64,000 bases of DNA, from contig NZ_CP154260.1 of assembly GCF_039545795.1 (NCBI RefSeq), positions 6,019,001-6,083,000 on the forward strand, given 5' to 3'. Shown in pieces: positions 36,872 through 45,105 of this stretch (position 1 is the stretch's first letter; the number at the start of each line of letters is the position of its first letter). A program made the translations under genes and the position numbers. Source of the DNA: Chitinophaga niabensis. GTDB taxonomy: Bacteria; Bacteroidota; Bacteroidia; Chitinophagales; Chitinophagaceae. The notes below the pieces were generated by a model, which ran no database searches, was not told the origin of the DNA, and saw only the letters and a program-made list of their open reading frames with translations.

Positions 36872-37438
36872 TTATTCAGATAACGCTTCTTCATTCACCG
36901 TTGATTCGGCGATCTGTGTTAATAAGCCATCCGCTTCTTTTTCTTCTGCCAGCGTTTGTTCCAGTAATTTCGCCACTTCTGTATGGCCCATTACATTTGC
37001 CAGCGTACGGAGACTTCCATAAGCAGCAATTTCATAATGTTCCACTTTCTGTGCCGCAATGATCAAACCGGCATCCAGTACAGCGGATTCCTCTTCTTCT
37101 TCGATCAGTTCCTGTGCTTCCATCACCAGGCCTTCCATTGCTTCACATTTCTTGGCCACAGCCTTGGCGCCAAGCAGTTCAAAGATCTCTTCAACGCGGC
37201 TTACCTGCTCTTTGGTCACAGCGAGATGTTCGCCGATCGCATTGGCCAGTTCTTCAGATGTAGCGGCCTTCTGCATTTTGGGCAAAGCCTTTACCAGGTG
37301 TTTTTCCGCCCAGTAAATGTCTTTCAGTTCGTCCATAAATAATTGATGGAATTTGGAGTTTTCCATCTTTGCATTACCGTTCTTCTTTGTTGAGGAAGCG
37401 GTCTTTGTTTTTGCGGGGGATGCTTTCTTAGTTGCCAT
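36872..37438 (-). CDS. YciF-like ferritin-fold stress protein (DUF892)
   Basis: A 188-residue four-helix protein. After a Lys/Ala/Ser-rich N-terminal tail (1-25) come FHQLFMDELKDIYWAEKHLV, AIGEHLAVTKEQVSRVEEIF, AAQKVEHYEIAAYGSLRT and LAEEKEADGLLTQIAE, the carboxylate- and His-bearing helices of YciF, a dinuclear-metal ferritin-like fold induced by stress. Biochemical role unknown. It overlaps the upstream disordered-protein gene by 11 bases and precedes the SDR gene. Confidence 0.93.
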   Translation of the reverse strand: MATKKASPAKTKTASSTKKNGNAKMENSKFHQLFMDELKDIYWAEKHLVKALPKMQKAATSEELANAIGEHLAVTKEQVSRVEEIFELLGAKAVAKKCEAMEGLVMEAQELIEEEEESAVLDAGLIIAAQKVEHYEIAAYGSLRTLANVMGHTEVAKLLEQTLAEEKEADGLLTQIAESTVNEEALSE

Positions 37439-37829
37439 TTTTGTTCTTTTTATATGGTGTTTCTTTATTAGGAAAAGGGAAACGATCCCTGCTGTCTACT
37501 AAACTCTCCGGATCTTTGTTCCCGGTATCGCGGTCATCTTCTACCAACAGGTCCGGGTCTTGTTCTTCCACATCAGTGTTCTCCTCACTTTCTCCTTTAT
37601 CCGGTATCTGTTCTTTAGGTCCCTGCTCTGGTCCGTTGGGAACAGACTGCGGGTCACTCGGTTTACGATCTATCTCACGTTTAGGAACTTCTTCCGGTAC
37701 ACTTGGTATTTCAGGTTTAGGTTGCCCACCTCCTTCTCCATGTCTCCCTTTTTCCTCTTCCTTTCCTGGTGGCTGCGGCTGTGGTTGGCCGGGTTTTACA
37801 GGATTGTCCTGATTGGTTAGGCTGTTCAT
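37428..37829 (-). CDS. Pro/Glu/Lys-rich disordered protein (133 aa)
   Basis: A low-complexity hydrophilic protein made almost entirely of P, E, K, D, G, Q and N, with PQPQPPGKEEEKG near the start and EEQDPDLLVEDDRDTGNKDP later. No folded domain, signal or membrane segment is visible. Its 3' end overlaps the YciF start by 11 bases, supporting co-expression. Such proteins could be hydrophilin-like stress protectants (inference). Confidence 0.65.
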   Translation of the reverse strand: MNSLTNQDNPVKPGQPQPQPPGKEEEKGRHGEGGGQPKPEIPSVPEEVPKREIDRKPSDPQSVPNGPEQGPKEQIPDKGESEENTDVEEQDPDLLVEDDRDTGNKDPESLVDSRDRFPFPNKETPYKKNKNGN

Positions 37830-38154
37830 AACTCACAATTTTAATAAGATGTAAAGAATAGATATGCACTGCTGCACGACATGGAAAATATTTCAAACAA
37901 CATTCCAATAACGGTATCACATTTGCGTTCTGATAGAGGTATAGGCGTGAGAATTACAACCACAAGTGGTTTCAATTGCTGTTAACAATCCTAATATTCA
38001 TGGGGTAAGCACTATTACCCCTGCACCATTCTATCGGCCTGATCTTGTTATGTAGAAATACCTTTTCAAACTGTAGAAATTGTTGCACGAGGGGGGAAAC
38101 ACTAATAAGTACTTGTTTTTAAGTAACTTAGTTAAGCCCATCTTAATTTATCAA
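37830..38154. other. 325-base divergent intergenic region with two palindromes
   Basis: The spacer between the stress operon (minus) and the CHASE3 kinase (plus) contains AACCAC-AA-GTGGTT (37958-37971), shaped like an operator, and a 7-bp stem-loop GGGGTAA/TTACCCC (38002-38021). No open frame longer than a few codons looks real. A TTG at 38080 is in frame with the kinase but would add an unlikely N-terminal extension. No exact TAnnTTTG promoter was found. Confidence 0.5.
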
Positions 38155-39564
38155 ATGCATATCAGCGTACAGAAAAAGATCAGGATTGGCTTCTTTATCG
38201 CGTTTACGATTATCGTAGGAGCCACGGTATTATCATATCTGATAGCGAAAAACCTAATGCATAACGCTAATCAGTTGAATCATACCATTGAAGTATCCAA
38301 AAAGCTGGAGGTGATCACCAAACAGCTGAAAGATGCGGAAGCCGCCATTCGTGGATACAACCTCACCAAACAAACGGCTTTCCTGCATCCCAGTATGGAA
38401 ACCCGTAGTATCAAGATCGAAAAGGAGTACATGAACCTCCGGAAGATCATGACGGACCCTCTTCAGCAGAAGAACCTCGATACCCTGAAGAAACTGCTGG
38501 ATATAAAATATAAACAGCTCACTGCAGGTGAACAAAAGGATGCTGTTATCGGAGCCAGCATCTCAGTAGGGGAAGGGGAAGCGTATATGGACCTGATAGA
38601 TAAGAAAGTACAGGAGATGACCGATATCGAAGAAAAGCAGTTAACGGAAAGGTCCCGCCTCTTCCAGTTCTTCTCCAATCTCTGGATCCCCGTTGTTTTT
38701 ATCATTTCCATCTTTGCCATTTTTATCGGCGTCTATTCCTATATTATCCTCACCAGGGAATTCCGCATGCAATTACATATAGAAACGCGCCTCAAGAATT
38801 ACCAGCGGGAACTCCAGGAAAATATCAACCTGCTGAATAAAAGTAACCTGGAACTGGAACAGTTTGCCTACGTGGCTTCGCATGACCTGCAGGAACCCCT
38901 GCGTAAGATCTCTACGTTTTCAGACCGCCTGCAGCTAAAATATAAACCGGCACTTCCCCCTGAAGCGTCTCAATTGATAGACCGTATGGTGGTAGCCGTG
39001 TCCCGGATGCGGGTGCTGATCAATGATCTGCTCACCTTTTCCCGCGCAGGCAGGATCACTACAGAGGTTGTAAAACCGGTGAACATGAACCAGCTCCTCC
39101 AGAATGTGATCGTAGACCTGGAATTGGCCCTGCAGGAACGCAAAGGCACTGTTTATGCTGATCAGCTACCGGACATTGAGGGCAGCGATACTGCTTTTCA
39201 CCAGTTATTCCTCAACCTGCTCTCCAACTCCATAAAATTTGCCTATCCGGAACGCAACCTGGAAATAAGGATCAAAAAAGAACTATTAACCGGCAGGGAA
39301 ACAGGTGTTGTGAAAGACGATAAACAGGAAGCCACTTACTGCCGCTTTACGATAGAAGACAATGGGATCGGGTTTGATCAGGCCTATGCAGAACGCATTT
39401 TTCTGATCTTTCAACGTTTACATGGCGTCAGCGAATACAAAGGTACCGGCATTGGCCTGGCCATCTGTAAAAAGATAGTGGACGCACATCATGGTTACAT
39501 CAGTGCCTACGGCTATCCGGGAAAAGGAGCCACTTTCGTGATCATTCTACCCCTCAAACAATAA
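38155..39564 (+). CDS. CHASE3-type sensor histidine kinase
   Basis: A 469-residue kinase from the ATG at 38155. Seen: TM1 at about 8-29 (IRIGFFIAFTIIVGATVLSY), a CHASE3 helical domain (EAAIRGYNLTKQTAFLHPSM), TM2 at about 180-202 (LWIPVVFIISIFAIFIGVYS), a coiled coil, HisKA with ASHDLQEPLRK (His243, the phytochrome-like subclass), and HATPase with DNGIGFDQ and GTGIGLAICKKIVDAH. It precedes a REC-PAS-kinase gene by 52 bases; the two probably form a phosphorelay. Signal unknown. Confidence 0.92.
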   Translation: MHISVQKKIRIGFFIAFTIIVGATVLSYLIAKNLMHNANQLNHTIEVSKKLEVITKQLKDAEAAIRGYNLTKQTAFLHPSMETRSIKIEKEYMNLRKIMTDPLQQKNLDTLKKLLDIKYKQLTAGEQKDAVIGASISVGEGEAYMDLIDKKVQEMTDIEEKQLTERSRLFQFFSNLWIPVVFIISIFAIFIGVYSYIILTREFRMQLHIETRLKNYQRELQENINLLNKSNLELEQFAYVASHDLQEPLRKISTFSDRLQLKYKPALPPEASQLIDRMVVAVSRMRVLINDLLTFSRAGRITTEVVKPVNMNQLLQNVIVDLELALQERKGTVYADQLPDIEGSDTAFHQLFLNLLSNSIKFAYPERNLEIRIKKELLTGRETGVVKDDKQEATYCRFTIEDNGIGFDQAYAERIFLIFQRLHGVSEYKGTGIGLAICKKIVDAHHGYISAYGYPGKGATFVIILPLKQ

Positions 39565-39616
39565 AAAAGCCGGGGTTTCGAAAAAAGAGCATACTTATTG
39601 CTGATAAACTGAACGG

Positions 39617-41053
39617 ATGAAAAATACACGTAAGCGCATTTTAATGATAGACGATGATGAGGATGATTTTTTCCTCGTCAACAGTTTGTTACAGGATACT
39701 GCCCCTGACCAGTACGAAGTGGAATGGGCGCCCACCTATCAAAAGGGGATTGCCGCCATTGAGAAAAAGGAACATGAACTATATCTGGTAGATTACCGCC
39801 TTGGGCAGCATACCGGTATAGACACCCTCCGTCATTTTCATGAAATTGGTTATGAAGCTCCCGTGATCATGCTCACGGGCAAGGGAGATTATGCCATAGA
39901 TAATGAAGCAATGATGGCTGGTGCCACGGACTACCTGGTAAAAGGGGAGATCACAGGGCAGGAGCTGGAAAGGGCCATCCGTTATGGCATCACTGAATTC
40001 AAACACCTACGCCTCATTGCGGAAAATGAGAGAAAATACTTCGGCATTTTCGAAAAGAGCCACGACCTGATCATCCTCGCGGACTGCAATAAGAATATTA
40101 TTGAGATCAATCCTACCGCCACGCGGAAATTGCAATACACCAAGGAAGAACTCCTGAATATGAACCTGAAGGAACTGTTCATGAATGAAACAGAGGCGCT
40201 CCAATTCCTCCTGGATATTTGTGAGAACAATGCCATCGTTCATAAGGAGCACACCTTCAAAGCCAAAAACGGCCAGAAGCTGGATATGCTCATCAACGCT
40301 AATAAACTGGATGAACAGCTGGGCACCTTCCTGCTGGTGGCAGAAGATATCTCTGATAAAAAACGAGAGGAACAGGAGAAACGTAACCAGGAGAAATTTG
40401 TGATCACCGGCCGCATTGCACGTGTAATTGCACATGAAGTAAGGAATCCACTCACCAATATACTACTGGCCGTTGGCCAGTACCGGCAGGATGAGCAGCC
40501 TTCCGTGGAAGACAGCAGCCTTTACCTGGACATTATTGAACGCAATTGTACCCGCATCAATGTATTGGTAACGGAACTATTGCAATCTACCCGCATGCTG
40601 GAACTCAATATGCAGGAATATCCCACTAATGAGGTGGTGAAAAAAGCGCTGGCGCTGGCTGAAGACCGCCTGCAATTGAATGGCATCCGTTTATTGGAGC
40701 ATTATATGGAAGAAGAAGCCATGTTGCTGGTAGACGAAGAGAAAATGAATATTGCCCTGCTGAACCTCTTCATCAATGCTATTGAAGCAATGACACCGGG
40801 CAACGGCGTTCTCACCGTCAGTACCCAAACGAGCCAGGGCAAAGTACTGATCCGAATCGGCGATAACGGTACCGGTATCCCTGAAGAAAACAAAAGCAAA
40901 CTCTTTGATCCATTCTATACCTCAAAAGCCAAAGGAACCGGCCTGGGCCTTACTTCCACGCAGAACATCATCCTCAACCACAAAGGTACTATCCAGGTAG
41001 AAAGCGCACTTGGAGAAGGAACTTTATTCACCATTACCTTACCCCTCGCGTAA
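39617..41053 (+). CDS. REC-PAS-histidine kinase hybrid protein
   Basis: A 478-residue soluble protein with receiver first (IDDDEDD near 11-17, phosphoacceptor Asp59 in YLVDYRLG), PAS domain at about 140-255 (KSHDLIILADCNKNIIEINP), then HisKA with IAHEVRNPLTN (His273) and HATPase with GDNGTGIPEENK and GTGLGLTSTQNIIL. It has no membrane segment and no DNA-binding domain. Probably takes phosphate from the CHASE3 kinase and passes it on, perhaps to the receiver-only protein at 42778 (inference). Confidence 0.92.
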   Translation: MKNTRKRILMIDDDEDDFFLVNSLLQDTAPDQYEVEWAPTYQKGIAAIEKKEHELYLVDYRLGQHTGIDTLRHFHEIGYEAPVIMLTGKGDYAIDNEAMMAGATDYLVKGEITGQELERAIRYGITEFKHLRLIAENERKYFGIFEKSHDLIILADCNKNIIEINPTATRKLQYTKEELLNMNLKELFMNETEALQFLLDICENNAIVHKEHTFKAKNGQKLDMLINANKLDEQLGTFLLVAEDISDKKREEQEKRNQEKFVITGRIARVIAHEVRNPLTNILLAVGQYRQDEQPSVEDSSLYLDIIERNCTRINVLVTELLQSTRMLELNMQEYPTNEVVKKALALAEDRLQLNGIRLLEHYMEEEAMLLVDEEKMNIALLNLFINAIEAMTPGNGVLTVSTQTSQGKVLIRIGDNGTGIPEENKSKLFDPFYTSKAKGTGLGLTSTQNIILNHKGTIQVESALGEGTLFTITLPLA

Positions 41054-41102
41054 AAAGAGAAGGGGAAAAAGAACAACCGTTCTTCTTCCCCTTCTCTTTT
41101 TT
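41052..41102. terminator. long bidirectional intrinsic terminator
   Basis: Complementary AAAAAGAGAAGGGGAA and TTCCCCTTCTCTTTTTT arms with an inner GAAC/GTTC stem form a hairpin of more than 20 bp, flanked by A- and T-runs. It lies between convergent genes and serves both. Confidence 0.95.
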
Positions 41103-41123
41103 ATGGATCAGAATCTTCCTTTG

Positions 41124-41276
41124 CTACACAGCCCTTCCACGAATAATATTGATGAGTATGGCAATGATTGCCAGTACCAATAATGCATGGATGAGGCCAC
41201 CTGCTGAGTATACAAAAAATCCAAGTAACCAGCCTATAATAAGGATTACTGCGATCAGATAAAGTAAATTACTCAT
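41124..41276 (-). CDS. lmo0937-type small membrane protein (50 aa)
   Basis: A 50-residue protein from the ATG at 41276 (MSNLLYLIAVILIIGWLLGF). Two hydrophobic segments are separated by FFVYSAGGLIH, and it ends INIIRGRAV, the layout of lmo0937/DUF5670 proteins common near stress genes. A longer frame to 41333 adds an unlikely N-terminus. Function unknown. Confidence 0.8.
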   Translation of the reverse strand: MSNLLYLIAVILIIGWLLGFFVYSAGGLIHALLVLAIIAILINIIRGRAV

Positions 41277-41306
41277 GGCTTTATAGTTTAAGTTCATATA
41301 CTGTAG

Positions 41307-41322
41307 TGGAAAAACTGTGCCA
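41307..41322 (-). promoter_or_regulatory. sigma-54-like element upstream of the lmo0937-type gene
   Basis: Minus-strand TGGCACAGTTTTTCCA has a perfect -24 half (TGGCAC) and TT at the -12 half, but the invariant GC reads CC. It lies about 30 bases before the ATG at 41276. The sequence is also a TGG-N10-CCA dyad, so it may be a repressor site instead. Confidence 0.3.
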
Positions 41323-41443
41323 ATGCCAAACAACGGCTGTATGCTTAACTGTGGCAGATTTCATTGGATATTTTGTGGAAGCTCTTCCCCCTATGGGGGT
41401 GAATGATCGTCACTGCATACAAGGTATAATGCATGTTTGAGGG

Positions 41444-41459
41444 TGGCAGTGTTTTTGGA
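41444..41459 (+). promoter_or_regulatory. sigma-54-like element upstream of the PA2169-type gene
   Basis: TGGCAGTGTTTTTGGA: GG pairs separated by 10 bases, with GG in place of the invariant -12 GC. It is 37 bases before the ATG at 41497 and is the mirror of the element upstream of the divergent lmo0937-type gene. Confidence 0.25.
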
Positions 41460-41496
41460 GTTATTCCACTATTGCTCATCCGAAAAATTAACCGTT

Positions 41497-41955
41497 ATGC
41501 AACATTCTGAAAAAACAGCAGAAGTATTGGAAGACCTGGTGAAAATTAACAACGACCGTATCGAAGGATATCAGAAAGCTATAAAACAAACAGATGATGG
41601 CGATCTGAAGATCCTCTTTGATAAAATGGTTGCTGATAGCAAACAATTCACCACTGAATTAAACAAACAGCTCCGGAATCTGGGAGAAGAAAGAGAAAGG
41701 GATAGCACCATGGCAGGTAAGATCTATCGTACCTGGATGGACGTAAAAGTATCCTTTGGAGGAAACAGCCGGCACGCTATCCTCGCTTCCTGCGAATATG
41801 GCGAAGATGCTGCCCAGAAATCATATCGCGAAGCTTTGGCACAGGATCACTTACCGGAAGATGTACGCGCGCTGATCACAGAACAGCAAAGAACACTGAA
41901 AGCAGCGCACGACCAGATCCGTCATATGAGAGATGTTGAAGCGGTGAATAAATAA
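41497..41955 (+). CDS. PA2169-family four-helix-bundle protein (DUF2383)
   Basis: A 152-residue soluble helical protein from the ATG at 41497 (MQHSEKTAEVLEDLVKINND). Seen: four amphipathic helices, with Glu/His/Asp distributed as in ferritin-like DUF2383 proteins (RIEGYQKAIKQ, CEYGEDAAQKSYREALAQD, LKAAHDQIRHMRD). Common among stress genes, function unknown. A longer frame to 41437 is unlikely. Ends at a terminator. Confidence 0.88.
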   Translation: MQHSEKTAEVLEDLVKINNDRIEGYQKAIKQTDDGDLKILFDKMVADSKQFTTELNKQLRNLGEERERDSTMAGKIYRTWMDVKVSFGGNSRHAILASCEYGEDAAQKSYREALAQDHLPEDVRALITEQQRTLKAAHDQIRHMRDVEAVNK

Positions 41956-41988
41956 TCAGTTCTTCCATTTTTGAGAAAAACTCCATCG

Positions 41989-42021
41989 GCCTTTGGTATT
42001 CATTTACTAAAGGCTTTTTTT
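41989..42021 (+). terminator. intrinsic terminator after the PA2169-type gene
   Basis: GCCTTT (41989-41994) pairs with AAAGGC (42009-42014), followed by seven T (42015-42021). Confidence 0.85.
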
Positions 42022-42038
42022 ATGTCCGCTACCGGCAT

Positions 42039-42073
42039 AAAAAAAGCCGTCCTGCATGAAGATGCAGGACGGC
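42039..42073 (-). terminator. intrinsic terminator on the minus strand, after csbD
   Basis: A perfect 12-bp GC-rich stem (42046-42057 with 42062-42073) and a 4-base loop are followed, on the minus strand, by a run of seven T (42045-42039). It ends transcripts coming from the CsbD gene. Confidence 0.92.
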
Positions 42074-42228
42074 AAGGCAAGCTATCTGGTTTTATATTGC
42101 TTCGCTTTTCACATGAAACACTTTATCATTTTATTGATAAATGTTATGATGCTGCTAACATTATAAAACCTTCACAGCAGCCAATAACTAAAACAACAGC
42201 TATGATAAAAGTATAACCGACGCACCGG

Positions 42229-42414
42229 CTATAGTTCGTTAATTAACTTTTGTACTTCTTCTTTTGACTTGCCCAGCTTTTTTTGCAGTTTACCGAACAG
42301 TTCGTCTTCTTTTCCTTCTGTATACATCAGATCATCATCTGTAAGATCTGCATATTGCTGTTTTAATTTACCTTTAACCTCGTTCCAAGTTCCTTTCAAT
42401 TGCAGTGAGTTCAT
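42229..42414 (-). CDS. CsbD-family stress protein
   Basis: A 61-residue helical protein with the family core LKGTWNEVKGKLKQQYADLT and GKEDELFGKLQKKLGKSKEE. CsbD proteins accumulate under general stress; molecular role unknown. Its terminator is about 155 bases downstream, leaving a long untranslated 3' region. Confidence 0.92.
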   Translation of the reverse strand: MNSLQLKGTWNEVKGKLKQQYADLTDDDLMYTEGKEDELFGKLQKKLGKSKEEVQKLINEL

Positions 42415-42777
42415 GATAATGGTTTTGTTTCTGCAGATAAAAAGACAATTACTATACCATCAGGCCAAAGCGGTTAACAACTGGAAAAATGATGGATATT
42501 ATCGCGGATTGGGGAAGCAGGAACCGGGAAAAGTGTGGAATTTTATCCCCATTTTAGCTGTAGGGGCAGTATTTTTCTTCCGGCAGAGAGTTTGCAATTG
42601 TTTTTATGTACTGAAGGGATCGTTACCATGAGCCACAGAAGAAATACATACTGGAATAAGATATTCGGAAATGTTTTTGGTCTATCGATCATACACCCGG
42701 CTCGTGAACACCGGACACTTATACCTGCAAGAAATGCCAATTATATCCCTAAAAAAGATACGCAACACCAAAAGATC
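42415..42777. other. 363-base region between csbD and the receiver gene
   Basis: No independent gene is supported. From 42535 the frame of the receiver protein is open, with ATGs at 42535 and 42628, so an N-terminal extension of up to 81 residues is possible; its composition (HFSCRGSIFLPAESLQLFLC) does not resemble a folded domain. CCCC (42547-42550) and GGGG (42563-42566) could form a weak stem. No consensus promoter was found. Confidence 0.5.
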
Positions 42778-43137
42778 ATGGGAAATTCAATTCTGATTAT
42801 TGATGATGAGCCGGATATCTGCCGCCTACTGCAATTGAATCTCAGCAAGTATGGATATAAAGTAAAATATGTTCATGCGCTGTCTGAAGGCTGGCAATTT
42901 CTTAAAAGTCATCCAACTGACGTCCTGTTCCTCGACATACACCTCCCTGACGGCTCCGGGCTGGAAGCCCTGCCGCAGATCAAGCAATTATACCCAGCCT
43001 TGCAAGTGATCACTATCAGTGCCTATGACAACGGATTAGAAAAAGAAAAAGCACTAACAGCAGGAGCGGCCCACTTTTTGCCGAAACCTTTTAACGTGGG
43101 GAAATTACAGGAGATCATTACTGACGTGAAAAGTTAG
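42778..43137 (+). CDS. stand-alone receiver-domain protein
   Basis: A 119-residue CheY-like protein from the ATG at 42778 (MGNSILIIDDEPDICRLLQL). The acidic pocket is Asp9/Asp10, the phosphoacceptor is Asp53 in LFLDIHLPDGSG, the Thr/Ser is in ITISAYD, and the Lys in LPKPF. No output domain, so it probably relays phosphate among the neighbouring kinases or acts by binding a partner (inference). Longer starts upstream are open but unconvincing. Confidence 0.88.
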   Translation: MGNSILIIDDEPDICRLLQLNLSKYGYKVKYVHALSEGWQFLKSHPTDVLFLDIHLPDGSGLEALPQIKQLYPALQVITISAYDNGLEKEKALTAGAAHFLPKPFNVGKLQEIITDVKS

Positions 43138-43207
43138 GTGCTTAGCTTAAGTTAGCGTGTGCATAATTTTCGTAAATTTAATACCCGTCCAATACCAAAT
43201 AATAAGT

Positions 43208-44644
43208 ATGAAACGTATCCTCATTATTGATGATGAAATAAACATATGTACCCTTTTGAGCAAGTTTTTAAGCAAACACGGGTTCAAGGTAGATAGTACC
43301 ATGACCGGCGGACAGGCCTTAAAAATGATCAAAGAGGAGCCCTATGATCTGATATTGTGTGATTACCGGCTGAAAGACACCGACGGTGCCAAATTGTTGA
43401 ACGATATCCATCAGATCAGCCCACAAACGGTAGTGATCATCATTACCGGCTATACAGATGTGAGGATCGCAGTGGAAATGGTGAAGAACGGAGCTTACGA
43501 TTACATTTCGAAACCATTATATCCGGACGAGATCCTGAACCTGGTGAACAAAGCCCTGTCTCAAAAACCAGTGGCTATTTCCGAAATTGCCGTAGCGCCA
43601 CATGCCCACGAAGAAAATAATCTGCCTGTTACCCAGCAGCACAAAACCGGTACTTATGTATATGGTGAAAGTGAACCATCCAAAGCATTGTACAGGGAAC
43701 TCACGCTGGTGGCACCAACAGATTACAGTGTGATCATTTTTGGTGAAACAGGTACAGGTAAAGAATCCGTAGCACATCTGATACATGAACACAGCAGCCG
43801 GAAAGGACAACCATTTGTGGCCCTGGATTGCGGTAGCCTCTCCCGGGAACTGGCGGCCAGTGAACTTTTTGGTCATGAAAAAGGTTCCTTTACAGGAGCC
43901 ATCGGCACCAAAATAGGCGCTTTTGAACAAGCCCATGGAGGTACCTTATTCCTGGATGAAATATCCAACCTCACTTACGATATACAGGTTGCATTACTCC
44001 GGGTGATCCAGGAAAAACAGATCCGCCGCGTAGGCAGCATGAAGGAAATATCCATAGATGTACGCCTCATTGTTGCCTCCAACGAAAACCTCTTTGAATC
44101 CGTTCAGAAAGGCAAATTCAGGGAAGACCTTTTCCACCGTTTCAATGAATTCACCATCCATATTCCCCCATTACGTGCCCGCAGAGAAGACCTTACTTTC
44201 TTTGTAGAATCCTTTATGACGCAGGTAAGTAAGGAACTGAACAAACCACCGGTAGTGCTCAGCGAAGAAGTGTGGGAATGTTTCCGTCAATACGACTGGC
44301 CGGGAAATATCCGTGAACTGAAGAACGTGATCCGCCGCGCCAGCCTCTTAACACCTGCCAATAAAGAGATCAGCATGGCAGCCCTTCCATTGGAAATGAA
44401 AGGGGGAGGCACCTTCCGTGCAACCATGGCACCGCCACAGGAAACACTAAGTCAGAATGGTGAAGAAGAACTTGATATACCGGAGTCTAATGACCTGAAA
44501 TCCGTAGCGTTAAAGGCGGAATACAATAAGATCATCAATGTGCTCAAGGAAGTGAAGTATAACAAAACCAAAGCAGCGCAACTCCTGAACATCGACAGGA
44601 AAACCCTGTACAATAAGCTGCGCCTGCTGAATATTAATTACTAA
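43208..44644 (+). CDS. sigma-54-dependent response regulator (NtrC family)
   Basis: A 478-residue enhancer-binding protein from the ATG at 43208. Seen: receiver (IDDEINICTLL; Asp52 in LILCDYRLKDTDG; Lys in SKPLYP), AAA+ domain with Walker A GETGTGKE, sigma-54 loop GSFTGA (conservative variant of GAFTGA), Walker B LFLDEISNL, RDxxxRFNEF-type region, and Fis HTH (KYNKTKAAQLLNIDRKTLYN). The sigma-54-like elements at 35418, 41307 and 41444 are candidate targets (speculative). Followed at 5 bases by the iron-permease-family gene. Confidence 0.93.
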   Translation: MKRILIIDDEINICTLLSKFLSKHGFKVDSTMTGGQALKMIKEEPYDLILCDYRLKDTDGAKLLNDIHQISPQTVVIIITGYTDVRIAVEMVKNGAYDYISKPLYPDEILNLVNKALSQKPVAISEIAVAPHAHEENNLPVTQQHKTGTYVYGESEPSKALYRELTLVAPTDYSVIIFGETGTGKESVAHLIHEHSSRKGQPFVALDCGSLSRELAASELFGHEKGSFTGAIGTKIGAFEQAHGGTLFLDEISNLTYDIQVALLRVIQEKQIRRVGSMKEISIDVRLIVASNENLFESVQKGKFREDLFHRFNEFTIHIPPLRARREDLTFFVESFMTQVSKELNKPPVVLSEEVWECFRQYDWPGNIRELKNVIRRASLLTPANKEISMAALPLEMKGGGTFRATMAPPQETLSQNGEEELDIPESNDLKSVALKAEYNKIINVLKEVKYNKTKAAQLLNIDRKTLYNKLRLLNINY

Positions 44645-44649
44645 AACAT

Positions 44650-45105
44650 ATGGCCCAGAAAAAGATACATCTTTTTGAAAAGATGGCAGAAAAAGTAGTA
44701 GCAGCAACGGGAAGCCCCTGGGCCTTTATGCTGGCTCTTTTAACAATTATAGTATGGGGCGTAACAGGCCCCATCTTTAATTATTCTGATACCTGGCAGC
44801 TGGTGATCAATACAGGCACCACCATTATTACTTTCCTGATGGTGTTCATCATCCAGAAGTCGCAGAATAAAGATTCCAAATCCATTCAGCTGAAACTGAA
44901 CGAACTGATAGCGGCCACTAAAACCGCCAGTAATCGTTTGATAGATGTGGAGTCTTTATCAGAGGAAGAACTAAATACACTCCGTACGTTCTACACCAAA
45001 CTGGCCCAGGAAACACCCAAACATCTCGACCTCAAACATTCCCACTCCATTGAAGAAGCGATCGATAATATTGAGGATAAGTTAGAAGCCTTCAAAAAAA
45101 CTTAG
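44650..45105 (+). CDS. low-affinity iron permease family membrane protein
   Basis: A 151-residue protein with two hydrophobic segments (about 22-45, SPWAFMLALLTIIVWGVTGP, and 55-75, LVINTGTTIITFLMVFIIQK), followed by NKDSKSIQLKLNELIAATK. This is the core of the family named after yeast Fet4; bacterial members are far shorter, and iron transport is unproven for them. Overlaps the convergent VOC gene by 4 bases. Confidence 0.82.
   Translation: MAQKKIHLFEKMAEKVVAATGSPWAFMLALLTIIVWGVTGPIFNYSDTWQLVINTGTTIITFLMVFIIQKSQNKDSKSIQLKLNELIAATKTASNRLIDVESLSEEELNTLRTFYTKLAQETPKHLDLKHSHSIEEAIDNIEDKLEAFKKT

Noticed and set aside
42113..42166. 17-residue hydrophobic micro-frame (MKHFIILLINVMMLLTL)
   Set aside because: Resembles a truncated signal peptide but has no body, no conserved neighbour spacing and no promoter; could be chance.
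41971..42216. 81-codon open frame after the PA2169-type gene
   Set aside because: TTG start inside a terminator stem, runs through two strong terminators, and has no domain-like sequence.
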